Source of the DNA: Azospirillum brasilense
Lineage (GTDB): Bacteria; Pseudomonadota; Alphaproteobacteria; Azospirillales; Azospirillaceae
NCBI RefSeq assembly: GCF_008365405.1
Contig: NZ_QOKV01000005.1
Location: 124,001 to 188,000, forward strand
Reading direction: 5' to 3'
DNA length: 64,000 nucleotides
The notes beneath the pieces were generated by a model. That model had not been told where the DNA came from. It did not search any database and was given only the letters and a program-made list of their open reading frames with translations. Both the position numbers and the translations under genes were made by a program. This document shows, piece by piece, positions 32,731 through 40,533 of the stretch (positions are counted from its first letter, which is position 1; the number at the start of each line of letters is the position of its first letter).

Positions 32731-33126
32731 TCACCCACTGCTGCCGTCTTGGCCTGCGGCCAGTTCGTACGGCTGGATCAGCCAGTCAGCGGGTAGGCCC
32801 CACTCGCTGGACAGCCGCGCTGCCATGTCGATGGTGAGCCGCCGTCGACGGCCGAGGATCTCCGCCGCGTCGTCCTCCGAGCCGACCAGCTCCGCAAGGT
32901 CTCCCAGGCCCAGGCCGGTCGTCGCGAGATGGGCTTCGATGGCGGCGACCGCGTCGACGCGCTCGATGGGCCAGCGGGTTCTCTCGTAGTCGTCGATGAG
33001 GACGGCCAGCACTTCGAGGGCGTCGGCCTCGGGAGAACCGGGCTCGGCGCCCCACAAGCGGCGGACTTCGGCGAGGGCGCGTTCGTGGTCCGCGTCGCTT
33101 CGGATGGGCCTGATCGTTGTAGCCAT
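32731..33126 (-). CDS. higA: HigA-family antitoxin-like HTH protein (orphan)
   Basis: 131 residues with GGGGGAG before the ATG. IRPIRSDADHERALAEVRRLWG and ADALEVLAVLIDDYERTRWPI are the standard HigA N-terminus; GLGLGDLAELVGSEDDAAEILGRRRRLT and the closing WGLPADWLIQP form the XRE-type HTH. HigA normally pairs with the HigB toxin, which is not visible on either side. It is divergent from the gene at 33208 with an 81-bp gap and may regulate both. Palindrome copy 1 lies just beyond its stop. Confidence 0.7.
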   Translation of the reverse strand: MATTIRPIRSDADHERALAEVRRLWGAEPGSPEADALEVLAVLIDDYERTRWPIERVDAVAAIEAHLATTGLGLGDLAELVGSEDDAAEILGRRRRLTIDMAARLSSEWGLPADWLIQPYELAAGQDGSSG

Positions 33127-33207
33127 CCCAACTCCCCCCGTTCCGTTGACATAAACACCAAGCGATCGCACTGTGCTCGGCCGCATGCTGTTGTCGAGGG
33201 TGCGCCG

Positions 33208-33960
33208 ATGCATCGTGAGTTGTCCATGCGGCTGTACGAGCGGTATCCGGGCGTTTTCGGCCAGCGCGACCTGCCCCCTTCCGACAGCCTGATGAGCTTC
33301 GGCATCGAGTGCGAGGACGGATGGTTCAGCATCCTCGACGCGCTCTGCGAAGTGCTGACCGTGCACGCCGTCGAGGCAGGGACACCGCTGGTGGAGGCCG
33401 TCCAGATCAAAGAGAAATACGGCGGCCTGAGCTTCTGCACGCGCGGGCACGACAGGTTCGAAGACGGCGCGATCGACCTGGCGGAGGCGTTCTCGAACCG
33501 GGTCTGCGAAGAAACCGGGGCTCCAGGACGGCCATGCCGCTGCGGCGGCTGGCTGCGGACGTTGTCACCCGCCGAAGCCGCGCGTCAGGGCTGTGAGCCA
33601 AGGGACCTGTCCCGCTGGCGCGCACCGCGCATCCCGGAGCTGGACACGACACTCGCTCAAACGCTGGCGCAGCGGCACCCGCTGGTCATGGTCGGCCAGC
33701 TCGACGTGCCACCCGGATGGAGCGATCTCGCCGACACGTACCTGGACCTGCTGACCCGCCCGTCCGAGCGGCACGGGGCGCCCTACCGGGTCGAGTTCCT
33801 GGGGCGGGAAGACGGGCGGCTGCTCGCGGTTGCCAGCCCTCCGATGGGACGCAGCCTCGACGACCTGTGCGGCCTGGGTGCATTCCTCGAAGCGATGTCG
33901 CGGCGCCTTGACCCGGACACCGGAATGCCCGTCGCCGTCGGCACAGACCGGTGCGGGTAA
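33208..33960 (+). CDS. Hypothetical protein, 250 aa
   Basis: MHRELSMRLYERYPGVFGQ starts the protein. The next part, MSFGIECEDGWFSILDALCEVLTVHA with IKEKYGGLSFCTRGHD, looks like a conserved domain of phage and plasmid proteins with a shape like DESIECGDGWF...LCEELE....IKEKFGTLRFY. That pattern also has a later Cys pair; here CRCGGW and ETGAPGRPC fit a CxC/CG-type metal site. The C-terminal half is unrecognised. Divergent from the HigA gene. Function unknown. Confidence 0.6.
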   Translation: MHRELSMRLYERYPGVFGQRDLPPSDSLMSFGIECEDGWFSILDALCEVLTVHAVEAGTPLVEAVQIKEKYGGLSFCTRGHDRFEDGAIDLAEAFSNRVCEETGAPGRPCRCGGWLRTLSPAEAARQGCEPRDLSRWRAPRIPELDTTLAQTLAQRHPLVMVGQLDVPPGWSDLADTYLDLLTRPSERHGAPYRVEFLGREDGRLLAVASPPMGRSLDDLCGLGAFLEAMSRRLDPDTGMPVAVGTDRCG

Positions 33961-34250
33961 AGGACCGCCACACAGTGCGGACCGATGTCCGCACTCCCAG
34001 GCTGGCAGTGCGCCTGCAACCTATAAGGCATCTTTCGTATGACGAAAGCCACCATTGATCGCGGACCGCTTTGTGCGGTAAAATGGTGCACCAATCTGGA
34101 GAAGTGCGACCGCGATGCTGGTCTTCGGCGTGCAGATACCGACCCCCGCGAACGGCCCGACGACGTTGGGCTCTGCGATCACGCGCACGTAACCCGCCCC
34201 ACCGCCTCTTGAACGGCCGCGACGGGGCGCTTCCCGGTCAGGAGTTCCAG
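33961..34250. other. Intergenic region with palindrome copy 2
   Basis: 290 bases without a gene. It starts with palindrome copy 2 (33976-33993) and has a GC-moderate stretch with GTATGACGAAAG and TTGTGCGGTAAAATGG words. The ribosome site CAGGAGTTCCAG of the gene at 34251 closes it. Confidence 0.35.
33976..33993. promoter_or_regulatory. Palindrome copy 2 of 3
   Basis: TGCGGACCGATGTCCGCA. The symmetry extends one base further on each side (AGTGCGGAC at 33974-33982, GTCCGCACT at 33987-33995). It lies 15 bases after the stop of the gene at 33208, so it could be either an operator or the stem of a factor-dependent terminator. Confidence 0.5.
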
Positions 34251-34787
34251 ATGGCGGTCTTCTTCACCAGCGACACGCATTTCGGCCATGCCCGGATCCT
34301 CGAGCATTGCCAGCGCCCCTTCCACAACATTGACGAGCATGACGACGAACTCGTCCGCCGCTGGAACGCCGTGGTGGGCCAGGACGACGACGTCCATCAC
34401 CTCGGGGATTTCGCGTACAAGTGTGATCCCAAGCGCCTGGCGGGCATCTTCAAGAAGTTGAATGGCCGCAAGCACCTCACGCTGGGGAATCACGAGAAGG
34501 GGCCGACGCTTCAGCAGCGCTGGGCGTCCGACCCCGCGCCGTACCGCGAGATCACGGTGGACGGCCAGCGCATCGTGCTCCTGCATTACGGGATGCGGGT
34601 GTGGAACTCCATGCGGCGCGGCGTCATCCACCTCTACGGCCACAGCCATGGCAGCCTCCCGGGCAACCGCCAGAGCCTTGATGTGGGCGTGGACTGCTGG
34701 GACTTCGCTCCGGTCAGCCTCGATCAGATCCGCGCGCGTCTGGCCGAGCTGCCGGAAATCCGCTACGACGGCGCCGACGAGGACTGA
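34251..34787 (+). CDS. Metallophosphoesterase, 178 aa
   Basis: MAVFFTSDTHFGHARILEHC starts with DxH (residues 8-10). HHLGDF, LGNHEKGP, LLHYGM and LYGHSHGSL supply the remaining metal ligands of the calcineurin-like fold. It is a compact single-domain member of the kind often annotated as a phosphoesterase or phage-type Ser/Thr phosphatase. CAGGAG lies 8 bases before the ATG. It stands alone; the gene downstream is on the other strand. Substrate unknown. Confidence 0.82.
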   Translation: MAVFFTSDTHFGHARILEHCQRPFHNIDEHDDELVRRWNAVVGQDDDVHHLGDFAYKCDPKRLAGIFKKLNGRKHLTLGNHEKGPTLQQRWASDPAPYREITVDGQRIVLLHYGMRVWNSMRRGVIHLYGHSHGSLPGNRQSLDVGVDCWDFAPVSLDQIRARLAELPEIRYDGADED

Positions 34788-34805
34788 AGGACAGGACGCG
34801 GGCCG

Positions 34806-35291
34806 TCAGCCCGTCGCGTGCACGGCTGCGCTCAGAGCCCGGTGGAGCCGTCTGCGGGAACGCTCCTCAGCGCCGTAGCCCTGAAGTGCGCCGATGATCT
34901 CGCTCATCATCAGGTCGCGCAGCCCCCTGTCGGCGCCGCTGTTCTCGACCCACAGGTGGGCGACCTCTTCGGCACTCAGGATGGCCTGGGCGAGCCTGTC
35001 CTTGCTGGCCTTGGGGGTGGCGTTGTCGGTCAACTGCGCGAGGATAGCCGCACGCTGGTCGGCGTCGTAGTGCCGTTCGATCTGGTCGGTGAGGACCGTG
35101 CCGACGATCGCCATGGCGGCCACGCGGTGGTCGTCACCCCGACCGTGGTGGTCGAGGACGGCGTTCTCGATACCCGGGTAGTGCCTGAGCAGGGCTTTCG
35201 CCGACGTCAGGCCGAGGCCGTCGAGCATCGGCATCAGCGCGTTCAGGACACGGGTTCGGTAACGGCGGCGCTCCAACCAGGCTCCGAACAT
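34806..35291 (-). CDS. Hypothetical protein, 161 aa
   Basis: MFGAWLERRRYRTRVLNALM opens a helical protein with a possible small DDHR segment (DHHGRGDDHRVAAMAIVGTV) and SAEEVAHLWVENSG. No family recognised; soluble. It lies 28 bases downstream of the HNH gene on the same strand, so it is probably the last gene of a three-gene leftward unit (36026 to 34806). Confidence 0.55.
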   Translation of the reverse strand: MFGAWLERRRYRTRVLNALMPMLDGLGLTSAKALLRHYPGIENAVLDHHGRGDDHRVAAMAIVGTVLTDQIERHYDADQRAAILAQLTDNATPKASKDRLAQAILSAEEVAHLWVENSGADRGLRDLMMSEIIGALQGYGAEERSRRRLHRALSAAVHATG

Positions 35292-35319
35292 TGTGGATCT
35301 CCAGAGGGCTGCGGCGCCG

Positions 35320-35697
35320 TCACAGGTTCAAGTTCATGTACCGATCTTCGAGGTACTTGAGCAGGTCGAACACATCGACGGCATCACCCTTCTGCTGGTT
35401 GCAACGGGGGTGGAGGACTTGCAGGTTGCCGCGCTCGTTGCCGCCGCCGAACGTGAAGGGAACGCGGTGGTCGACATGCCAATGTCCAAAGTCGAGAGGC
35501 TCGCTGCACCACGGGCAAACGCCGCCCTGCTCGTCGTAGATCTGGGCAATGACGTGAGCCATCCAGGGACGACGGCGACCAGGAGCGATCTCCTTGAGGA
35601 TGGACGAGCACTCCTCGACCGCTTCCCACAATCGGTCGAAGGTGGCCATCTGATGCGCGACGGCCTGCTCGGCGATTTGCTCGAGCAGGCGGCTCAC
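35320..35697 (-). CDS. HNH endonuclease
   Basis: 125 residues. VCPWCSEPLDFGHWHVDHRVPFTFGG and NLQVLHPRCNQQKGD give the CxxC, the H-x-D-H (HVDHRVP), the Asn and the final H-x-x-C-N-x-x-K-G-x of the HNH nuclease core, in textbook spacing. The N-terminal 60 residues are helical. The ATG overlaps the stop of the preceding gene by 4 bases, so the two are coupled. Likely DNA nuclease; restriction-type or homing role unknown. Confidence 0.82.
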   Translation of the reverse strand: MSRLLEQIAEQAVAHQMATFDRLWEAVEECSSILKEIAPGRRRPWMAHVIAQIYDEQGGVCPWCSEPLDFGHWHVDHRVPFTFGGGNERGNLQVLHPRCNQQKGDAVDVFDLLKYLEDRYMNLNL

Positions 35698-36026
35698 GCC
35701 GACCTCCGGTTCAACGTGTTCTGGGCGCGGGTGCGGGCTCCCTTCAGCCTCGTGCGCAGTCGCTTGGCGTCGTCGGCCGCGTTGACGTTTTCCAGGGCGC
35801 TGACTAGGGCATCAACGATGTCCAGCACCGTGTTCAGATCGGCGACAATCTCGCTCAGCTCGGTCTCGGAGCGTTGGCTGTAGCCGCGCGTTCGGTCGGC
35901 GAGGCGGCGAATCCGCTCTTCAAGCGTGAGCTCGATCTGCGGGGTCGCCTGCTGGATGACCTCCAGCTGCTTTGCCGGAGGGTCTTGCCTGCTCGAGCAC
36001 AGAATCCGGGATAACCAGTCCAGCAT
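35694..36026 (-). CDS. Small coiled-coil protein coupled to the HNH gene
   Basis: 110 residues if started at MLDWLSRILCSSR, which has GGGGGA at suitable distance; MAM two codons earlier is the alternative. The rest is a single long helical segment (LTLEERIRRLADRTRGYSQR; LSEIVADLNTVLDIVDALV; ENVNAADDAKRLRTRLKG), probably a coiled coil. Its stop overlaps the HNH start (ATGA). It may be a partner or specificity helper for the nuclease; unproven. Confidence 0.6.
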   Translation of the reverse strand: MLDWLSRILCSSRQDPPAKQLEVIQQATPQIELTLEERIRRLADRTRGYSQRSETELSEIVADLNTVLDIVDALVSALENVNAADDAKRLRTRLKGARTRAQNTLNRRSA

Positions 36027-36144
36027 CGCCATTCCCCCAACCGCCACGTTACAGCTTTGCCGCGCATTGAAGCAGAGCAACTCGGCGTGTGCAACCCAAG
36101 CCCTTGCCGAGAACCCGTTCCTTGCCAGCGGTCACCGCATTCTG

Positions 36145-36162
36145 TGCGGACCGGTGTCCGCA
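36145..36162. promoter_or_regulatory. Palindrome copy 3 of 3, at a ribosome site
   Basis: TGCGGACCGGTGTCCGCA, exact consensus. Its right end overlaps CAGGAGG, the ribosome site of the gene at 36173, so a protein bound here would block expression of that gene. The strongest operator candidate of the three copies. Confidence 0.6.
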
Positions 36163-36172
36163 GGAGGCGCGC

Positions 36173-37156
36173 ATGTGGTTCGACGATCCGTTCGGCGATG
36201 GGCGTCCGCCCATTCTCTTCCCCAAGGTCCGCTGCGGCGGCCGCCGCGTTGCCTGGGTCCGCCAGTTCTGGTCGAAGGAGCTCCGCTGCACGGCGCAACG
36301 CTCGCTCGGCAGCCAGCCCATCGACCTGGGCACCGTCGCGCCGCTGATCCGGGAGCGCATGGAACCCCAGGAGCGCGCACAGGCCGAGGCGTGGTTCTCG
36401 CAGCAGAAGGTCGAGACCAACACCGTCTCGGCTGTCCGCGAGATCGAGGAAGCCGTCACGCGCCTGCGCGGCGCCGCGGAGAACCTGAAGGCGATGGCCA
36501 CCTCGTCCAACGCCAACCTGGTGCTCGCCGCGGGCCGTGTCGGCGCCGCCCAGAAAGCGGTGTTCGACAGCGCCGCACGGGCGTTCCAGGAGGCTCTGGA
36601 TGCGGCCGCGCGGAACGGCGCGAAGATGACCGCGCCCAAGCCCGCGACACCAGCCAGCGCGCGCCCTGAGGCCTTGAAGGGGCCCGACGCCCCGCTGCCC
36701 GCTGCCGCACCGCCCGACGCCCTCGTGGAGGCGCCGGTGGCCCTCCAGACGGAGCCGAGCCCGGACCCTGCCAAGCCCGCGAAGAAGGGCAAGAAGAGCA
36801 CCTGGTCGAGGACCGAGCGCAGGGCCCAGCAGACCGTGGACGCGGCGCCGCAGGCGCGGGAAACAGCGGGCCGCAGCGACCGCAAGAAGAAGGCTGTGGC
36901 CCAGTCCGCCGCCCAGCCCGAAATGCCGATCGCCGCACCGACAGCGGAATCGGTCTCCGTGGCCGACGATGTGCCGACCATGACGTTCGACGACGCCGCA
37001 CCGGAAGCCGCCGTCGTCGTGTTCATGCCGATGCCCGCGCCGCCGTCGGCCGCACTGGTGGACGCGGGCGAGCAGCTGGACCTCGAGACCTTCCTGGCGA
37101 GCCTGGATGGCGGCCAGCTCGAGCCGATGCCCGAACCCACCGTCCCGTCGCGGTGA
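36173..37156 (+). CDS. Hypothetical protein with long low-complexity C-terminus
   Basis: 327 residues starting MWFDDPFGDGRPPILFPKVR. Residues 1-60 are a compact domain. Residues 70-140 are a helical coiled-coil stretch (VSAVREIEEAVTRLRGAAEN). The remainder is Ala/Pro/Lys-rich (KKGKKSTWSRTERRAQQ) with an acidic end (EQLDLETFLASLDGGQLEP), typical of nucleoid- or filament-associated linker proteins. Palindrome copy 3 overlaps its ribosome site. No family recognised. Confidence 0.6.
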   Translation: MWFDDPFGDGRPPILFPKVRCGGRRVAWVRQFWSKELRCTAQRSLGSQPIDLGTVAPLIRERMEPQERAQAEAWFSQQKVETNTVSAVREIEEAVTRLRGAAENLKAMATSSNANLVLAAGRVGAAQKAVFDSAARAFQEALDAAARNGAKMTAPKPATPASARPEALKGPDAPLPAAAPPDALVEAPVALQTEPSPDPAKPAKKGKKSTWSRTERRAQQTVDAAPQARETAGRSDRKKKAVAQSAAQPEMPIAAPTAESVSVADDVPTMTFDDAAPEAAVVVFMPMPAPPSAALVDAGEQLDLETFLASLDGGQLEPMPEPTVPSR

Positions 37157-37174
37157 CCGCCAGGTCGGAAGGGC

Positions 37175-37972
37175 TCAGCCGCCGAACGCGGCGTGCACGA
37201 TGTGGCGCGCCTCGTCGGCCGAGACGTGGTGGTCATGCCAAGGGGCAACCGAGTGCCCGCCGATCGTCCCATACGCCTTGATGCGCAGGGTCCCGTGGTC
37301 CTTCGACGCTTTGCCGTCCTGGCACGGTCGCTGGAACTTGCGCCGTCCGGTCAGCCGCTCGGCGTCGGCGTAGGAGAGCAGGAACAGCGCGTAGCGGCTG
37401 CCTGCACCGTCGTCCTTGCAGACGGCTTCCGGGTGCCGCTCGCCGACCAGCAGGATGAAGTCGTAGCGCTTGCTCCGGTTCTCGCCGAAGATTTGCGAGA
37501 AGTACCAGGACCCGTTGGCGGCCGAGACCGTCCTGCCCTTGGCCTCGACCAGCACATGGCGGCCGTCGGGACCGTCCACGCGGACGTCGTGCCCGCCGTT
37601 GCCTGGAACGGGCCTGCCGCCAAGGATCCACGCCGCCAGGGCTTCCGTGCGGTCTTTCAGGGACGGCTCGCTGGCCTTCGCCGCCGCCTGGGTGATGCTC
37701 TCGGTGCTTGCGTCCTCGGGCAGCCCCAGCGCCACGCGGATTTGCTCCAGAGCGGCGGATCGGCGCTTGCGGCGGGGCGCGGGCGCGGTGTCCAACGAAG
37801 GCCGCCAGCCACAGCTGTAGGCGTAGCACGCCGCCGCAACCTCGGGCGGTGCGAGCTCCCGGCCCGATGACCAATCGGCCACGCGGGCCATGGGCACGCC
37901 GAGCGTCCTGGCCGCACGGGCGTTGTCGAAGCCGTTCTCCCGCTTCCAGGTCCGGAATGCGGCCGTCCCCAT
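37175..37972 (-). CDS. XRE-like HTH fused to a PD-(D/E)XK nuclease-like domain
   Basis: 265 residues. The N-terminus (FRTWKRENGFDNARAARTLG with VPMARVADWSSG) has the spacing of an XRE helix-turn-helix. From residue 110 a second domain has GGHDVRVDG...HVLVEAKGRT, placing Asp129, Glu143 and Lys145 in the D-(x)n-ExK nuclease pattern, followed by SWYFSQIF and FILLVGERHPEA. A sequence-reading head joined to a nuclease core is the layout of some site-specific or self-regulating nucleases. It converges on the 327-residue gene. Confidence 0.65.
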   Translation of the reverse strand: MGTAAFRTWKRENGFDNARAARTLGVPMARVADWSSGRELAPPEVAAACYAYSCGWRPSLDTAPAPRRKRRSAALEQIRVALGLPEDASTESITQAAAKASEPSLKDRTEALAAWILGGRPVPGNGGHDVRVDGPDGRHVLVEAKGRTVSAANGSWYFSQIFGENRSKRYDFILLVGERHPEAVCKDDGAGSRYALFLLSYADAERLTGRRKFQRPCQDGKASKDHGTLRIKAYGTIGGHSVAPWHDHHVSADEARHIVHAAFGG

Positions 37973-38321
37973 GGCCAGAACGGCGACCGGCTTCCAGCCG
38001 TTTTGGCGAGCGTGCCGAACCCCCTCGAGCAGACGGGGTGACGGCGGTCCGCCGAGCAGGACCTGATGGCAGAGTTCATCAACGACGGGTGGGCGGCGGG
38101 CGAGCGCATGTTGACCTCCGAAACGGACGGTCGCTGACCGGTCAGGGCGCGGCGTCCACCGTCAGGATGGGCGGCCGCCGCTTTCTGAAGGGTGTCGTGC
38201 GCGGATGGCGCCGCTCCCGCGTCGATGGCGCGGAATCGCTTGAGCCCCAGGGCTTTCCGGGTCATCTTGGAAATCAGGAGGCGAGATGCGCCCACCTCTA
38301 CAACCAAACGAGGCTAGAGCC
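37973..38321. other. Intergenic region upstream of the HU gene
   Basis: 349 bases without a confident gene. A short plus-strand frame at about 38069 (MAEFINDGWAAGERMLTSE, 23 codons) looks like the N-terminus of a truncated protein. A GAGGCGAG/AGGC-type site and the AT-rich end lead to the HU gene. Confidence 0.3.
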
Positions 38322-38615
38322 ATGAACAAGGCCGAATTCATCGAACTCATCGCGGGCAAGCTCGGCTCCAGCAAAGCGGATGCGGGTCGGGCGCTCGACG
38401 CGGTCACCGAGGGCATCGCCGAGGTGCTGGCCAAAGGCGGCGACGTGAAGCTGACCGGGTTCGGCATCTTCGAGGTGCGCGAGGTCGCGGCGCGCCAAGG
38501 GCGCAACCTGCACACGGGTGCGACCATCGAGATCCCCGCGGGCAAGGCGCCCAAGTTCAAGCCGTCGAGCACCCTGAAGCAGGCCGTGGGCGGCCAGACG
38601 GCCGACGCCGAGTGA
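38322..38615 (+). CDS. HU/IHF-type nucleoid protein
   Basis: 97 residues starting MNKAEFIELIAGKLGSSKAD. The body VKLTGFGIFEVREVAARQGR and the DNA-contact arm NLHTGATIEIPAGKAPKFKP are the classic HU fold, with the RNP-type G-x-x-x-x-I-P arm intact. HU bends DNA and assists replication, recombination and transfer complexes. Plasmid-borne copies are common in this group. It is transcribed alone; a small acidic tail (GGQTADAE) ends the protein. Confidence 0.9.
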   Translation: MNKAEFIELIAGKLGSSKADAGRALDAVTEGIAEVLAKGGDVKLTGFGIFEVREVAARQGRNLHTGATIEIPAGKAPKFKPSSTLKQAVGGQTADAE

Positions 38616-39034
38616 TCGGCTCGCTCGCACGAAGGGGCGACTGAACCGCTCTACCCCCTACACCAGGGCGTTGCTGCTCAACGCCAGAAACGAGTCGGCA
38701 GCCACCTCCGCCACAGTGGCTGTCGACGGTGTGCAGCGGAGAACGCCGCCGCCTCGGCCTGCTGCATCTGTCGGTCAGGCTCATCCACAGAGCCGCGCTG
38801 AACGGTGCCGCGCGGCAGCCCTGGCAGTCCCCGCAGAACACGCGAGCGCCACGTTTCGCGCGGGCATTGCCCGACATCGCCCGGAACGCGGCTGTACGGA
38901 AGATGTGGCGACAGCCAATGCCGGACGCGATCCATCGGATCGCGACCCGGGTTCAGCATCGGCGACCCTGCGGCTCTGTTTCCCCGGTGCGATCCTGCAC
39001 GCCCACCCCTCCATGTCCGTGGTATCGCCCCGCC
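38616..39034. other. Gap with a possible small leftward frame
   Basis: 419 bases. On the minus strand, 38678-38959 can encode MLNPGRDPMDRVRHWLSPHL followed by a Cys/Arg-rich segment, without a family or a clear ribosome site. The GRDPMDRVRHW start vaguely resembles NGGRDPLDSVIRW, which would be read from the duplicated element at 52.8 kb. I do not call a gene here with confidence. Confidence 0.3.
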
Positions 39035-39784
39035 TTAGATGGGGGTGAACGACGTCGCGTTGATGGCCGTCTCAACCCGCTCGCGGAGGCGCTCACGGAT
39101 GTTTTCCGAGGCCTGGGCGTACACCGTCCATTCGCCGCTCGGCGTGACCAGCAGGCCAGGGGTGTTTCCCAATATCGTCCGCTTTGCCTCGGCGTCGCTC
39201 ATGCCGTCCGCGGACTGAGTCCCAATGTTCGGAACCCTGTTCAGAATCGACTGGTGGCCGCCGAAGCAATGGATCTCACCGCCCAGGATGACGTGTTCAT
39301 CCAGTACGACTTCCTTCTGTGAGGCCCCGTACTTGTCGATGCCCTTGTCAAAGACGTGGCCCATCGTCGTCTGCCAGTAGGCGACCGCGGCGGGCAGCGT
39401 TGTGCCGTCACCGTGCCCGTACACGTCGTTCAAGTTGATGATGACCTCGGTGGACAAGGGAACACGGCGGTAGATGAGCGCGGTCTTTGGGTATTTTGGA
39501 ATGCCGCCTTTGAAGCCAAAGGCAACGTCGATGTCCGTCGTCCATGCCGACACGTCCTCGATGACGGCATCGGCCACGCCGACGCTATCCGCGATCTTTT
39601 TATTGATTTGAACGCGCCGGAAGACCTCGGGTGGACAGGACGCGAACATGGATTGGACATGCTTCAGCGACGCACAGACAGACTTCAAGGTGTCCGCCTT
39701 GGCGACCTTGTTGTGGCTGCCCGACTGCCAGTCGTCGATGGCCTTCAGAAGGTCGAACGGAAGAAGGTCCCACGGGTACTGCAC
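39035..39784 (-). CDS. Hypothetical protein, 249 aa
   Basis: Start MQYPWDLLPFDLLKAIDDWQ. No family recognised. The central part has IDVAFGFKGGIPKYPKTALI and a Gly/His-containing stretch (LNDVYGHGDGTTLPAAVAYW), and the C-terminal third ends with a charged helix (RERLRERVETAINATSFTPI). It is less GC-biased than its neighbours and has many Lys and Asn codons, so it may have come from elsewhere. Confidence 0.6.
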   Translation of the reverse strand: MQYPWDLLPFDLLKAIDDWQSGSHNKVAKADTLKSVCASLKHVQSMFASCPPEVFRRVQINKKIADSVGVADAVIEDVSAWTTDIDVAFGFKGGIPKYPKTALIYRRVPLSTEVIINLNDVYGHGDGTTLPAAVAYWQTTMGHVFDKGIDKYGASQKEVVLDEHVILGGEIHCFGGHQSILNRVPNIGTQSADGMSDAEAKRTILGNTPGLLVTPSGEWTVYAQASENIRERLRERVETAINATSFTPI

Positions 39785-39869
39785 AGCTTTCGCTCCCTGC
39801 TGATCGGGTGCGGAGAGTAAGGCGTTGGCGACCCGGTTCCAAGACGCCGTTGTCAGTCCTGCGGGCGGC

Positions 39870-40043
39870 CTACTCGCACCTGCGGTCGGCGTCCAGGCGG
39901 TCCAACCGGTGCAGCAGGTGCTGGCGCTCCCTGCGGGTGCTGGCCATCATCGCCCAAGCCTTCACAGCGCGCGGTGCGTACCACGCGACCCCGAGGCCGC
40001 CGAGAGCAAGCAGCACTCCCGCCACGATCCGCACCCAGTCCAT
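39870..40043 (-). CDS. Small one-span membrane protein, 57 aa
   Basis: MDWVRIVAGVLLALGGLGVA is a membrane segment, followed by a basic cytoplasmic tail (STRRERQHLLHRLDRLDAD). GGAGGCGGG precedes the ATG. Single-span small proteins of this sort are common in plasmids and phages. No family recognised; the ribosome site supports a real gene. Confidence 0.5.
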   Translation of the reverse strand: MDWVRIVAGVLLALGGLGVAWYAPRAVKAWAMMASTRRERQHLLHRLDRLDADRRCE

Positions 40044-40224
40044 CCCGCCTCCGCCTCCGCTGCGAATCCTGTGGCCAACCGGTGCGACGTCCGCCCACGG
40101 CACGTTAGCATGTTCGCTTTTTGTGCTCAATTCGACCGGACGGCATCTCTCGAAGAGAGCAATCGACATCGCGTTCCAGGTGATCAACAAAACCCGGTGC
40201 GGGAAGTCCGGGGAGGGGGCGTCG

Positions 40225-40533
40225 GTGCTGCGTGTCACGGTCGAAGAGCTCCGCCCCCAGGCGTCGCCCCGGAAGCGGATGGAGATCTTGATGGAGGAGG
40301 TTGACGCGGCGGATTACGTCGCCGGAAACGGGCGCTACGTCGCCATCCTGGCGCGCCGCTTCGACCCCGACCACGGCCGCGTGGAAACCTGCGGTCTCAT
40401 CCGCGGCGCCCTCGGACCGGTGGACGCGCTGGTCGGCGCCGCTCTCGGCGCCGTGGCGGATGGCGAGCTGGAGGAGGCGTCCGAGTGTCTGCGGGACTGC
40501 ATGACGGCGGCGTGGGGGATGAGCGATGCCTGA
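40225..40533 (+). CDS. Small hypothetical protein, 102 aa, coupled to the phosphatase gene
   Basis: A GTG start (reading LRVTVEELRPQASPRKRME after it) has GGGGAGGGGG upstream. DYVAGNGRYVAILARRFDPD is a short beta-rich region, followed by a helix (DALVGAALGAVADGELEEAS) and CLRDC. The stop overlaps the start of the phosphatase gene by 8 bases, so the two are coupled. It could be a regulator or adaptor of that enzyme. Confidence 0.5.
   Translation: MLRVTVEELRPQASPRKRMEILMEEVDAADYVAGNGRYVAILARRFDPDHGRVETCGLIRGALGPVDALVGAALGAVADGELEEASECLRDCMTAAWGMSDA

Noticed and set aside
31329..32837. A 502-codon open frame on the plus strand, with an overlapping frame on the minus strand
   Set aside because: Composition is Arg/Pro/Ala/Gly-rich without any domain, both strands are open at once, and neither has a ribosome site. 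Long spurious frames are common at this GC content.
38678..38959. Minus-strand frame GRDPMDRVRHW, resembling the peptide read from the 52.8 kb element
   Set aside because: The similarity is short and the nucleotide match is limited to GATCCGATGGA. No clear ribosome site. Left as an open question, not called a gene.
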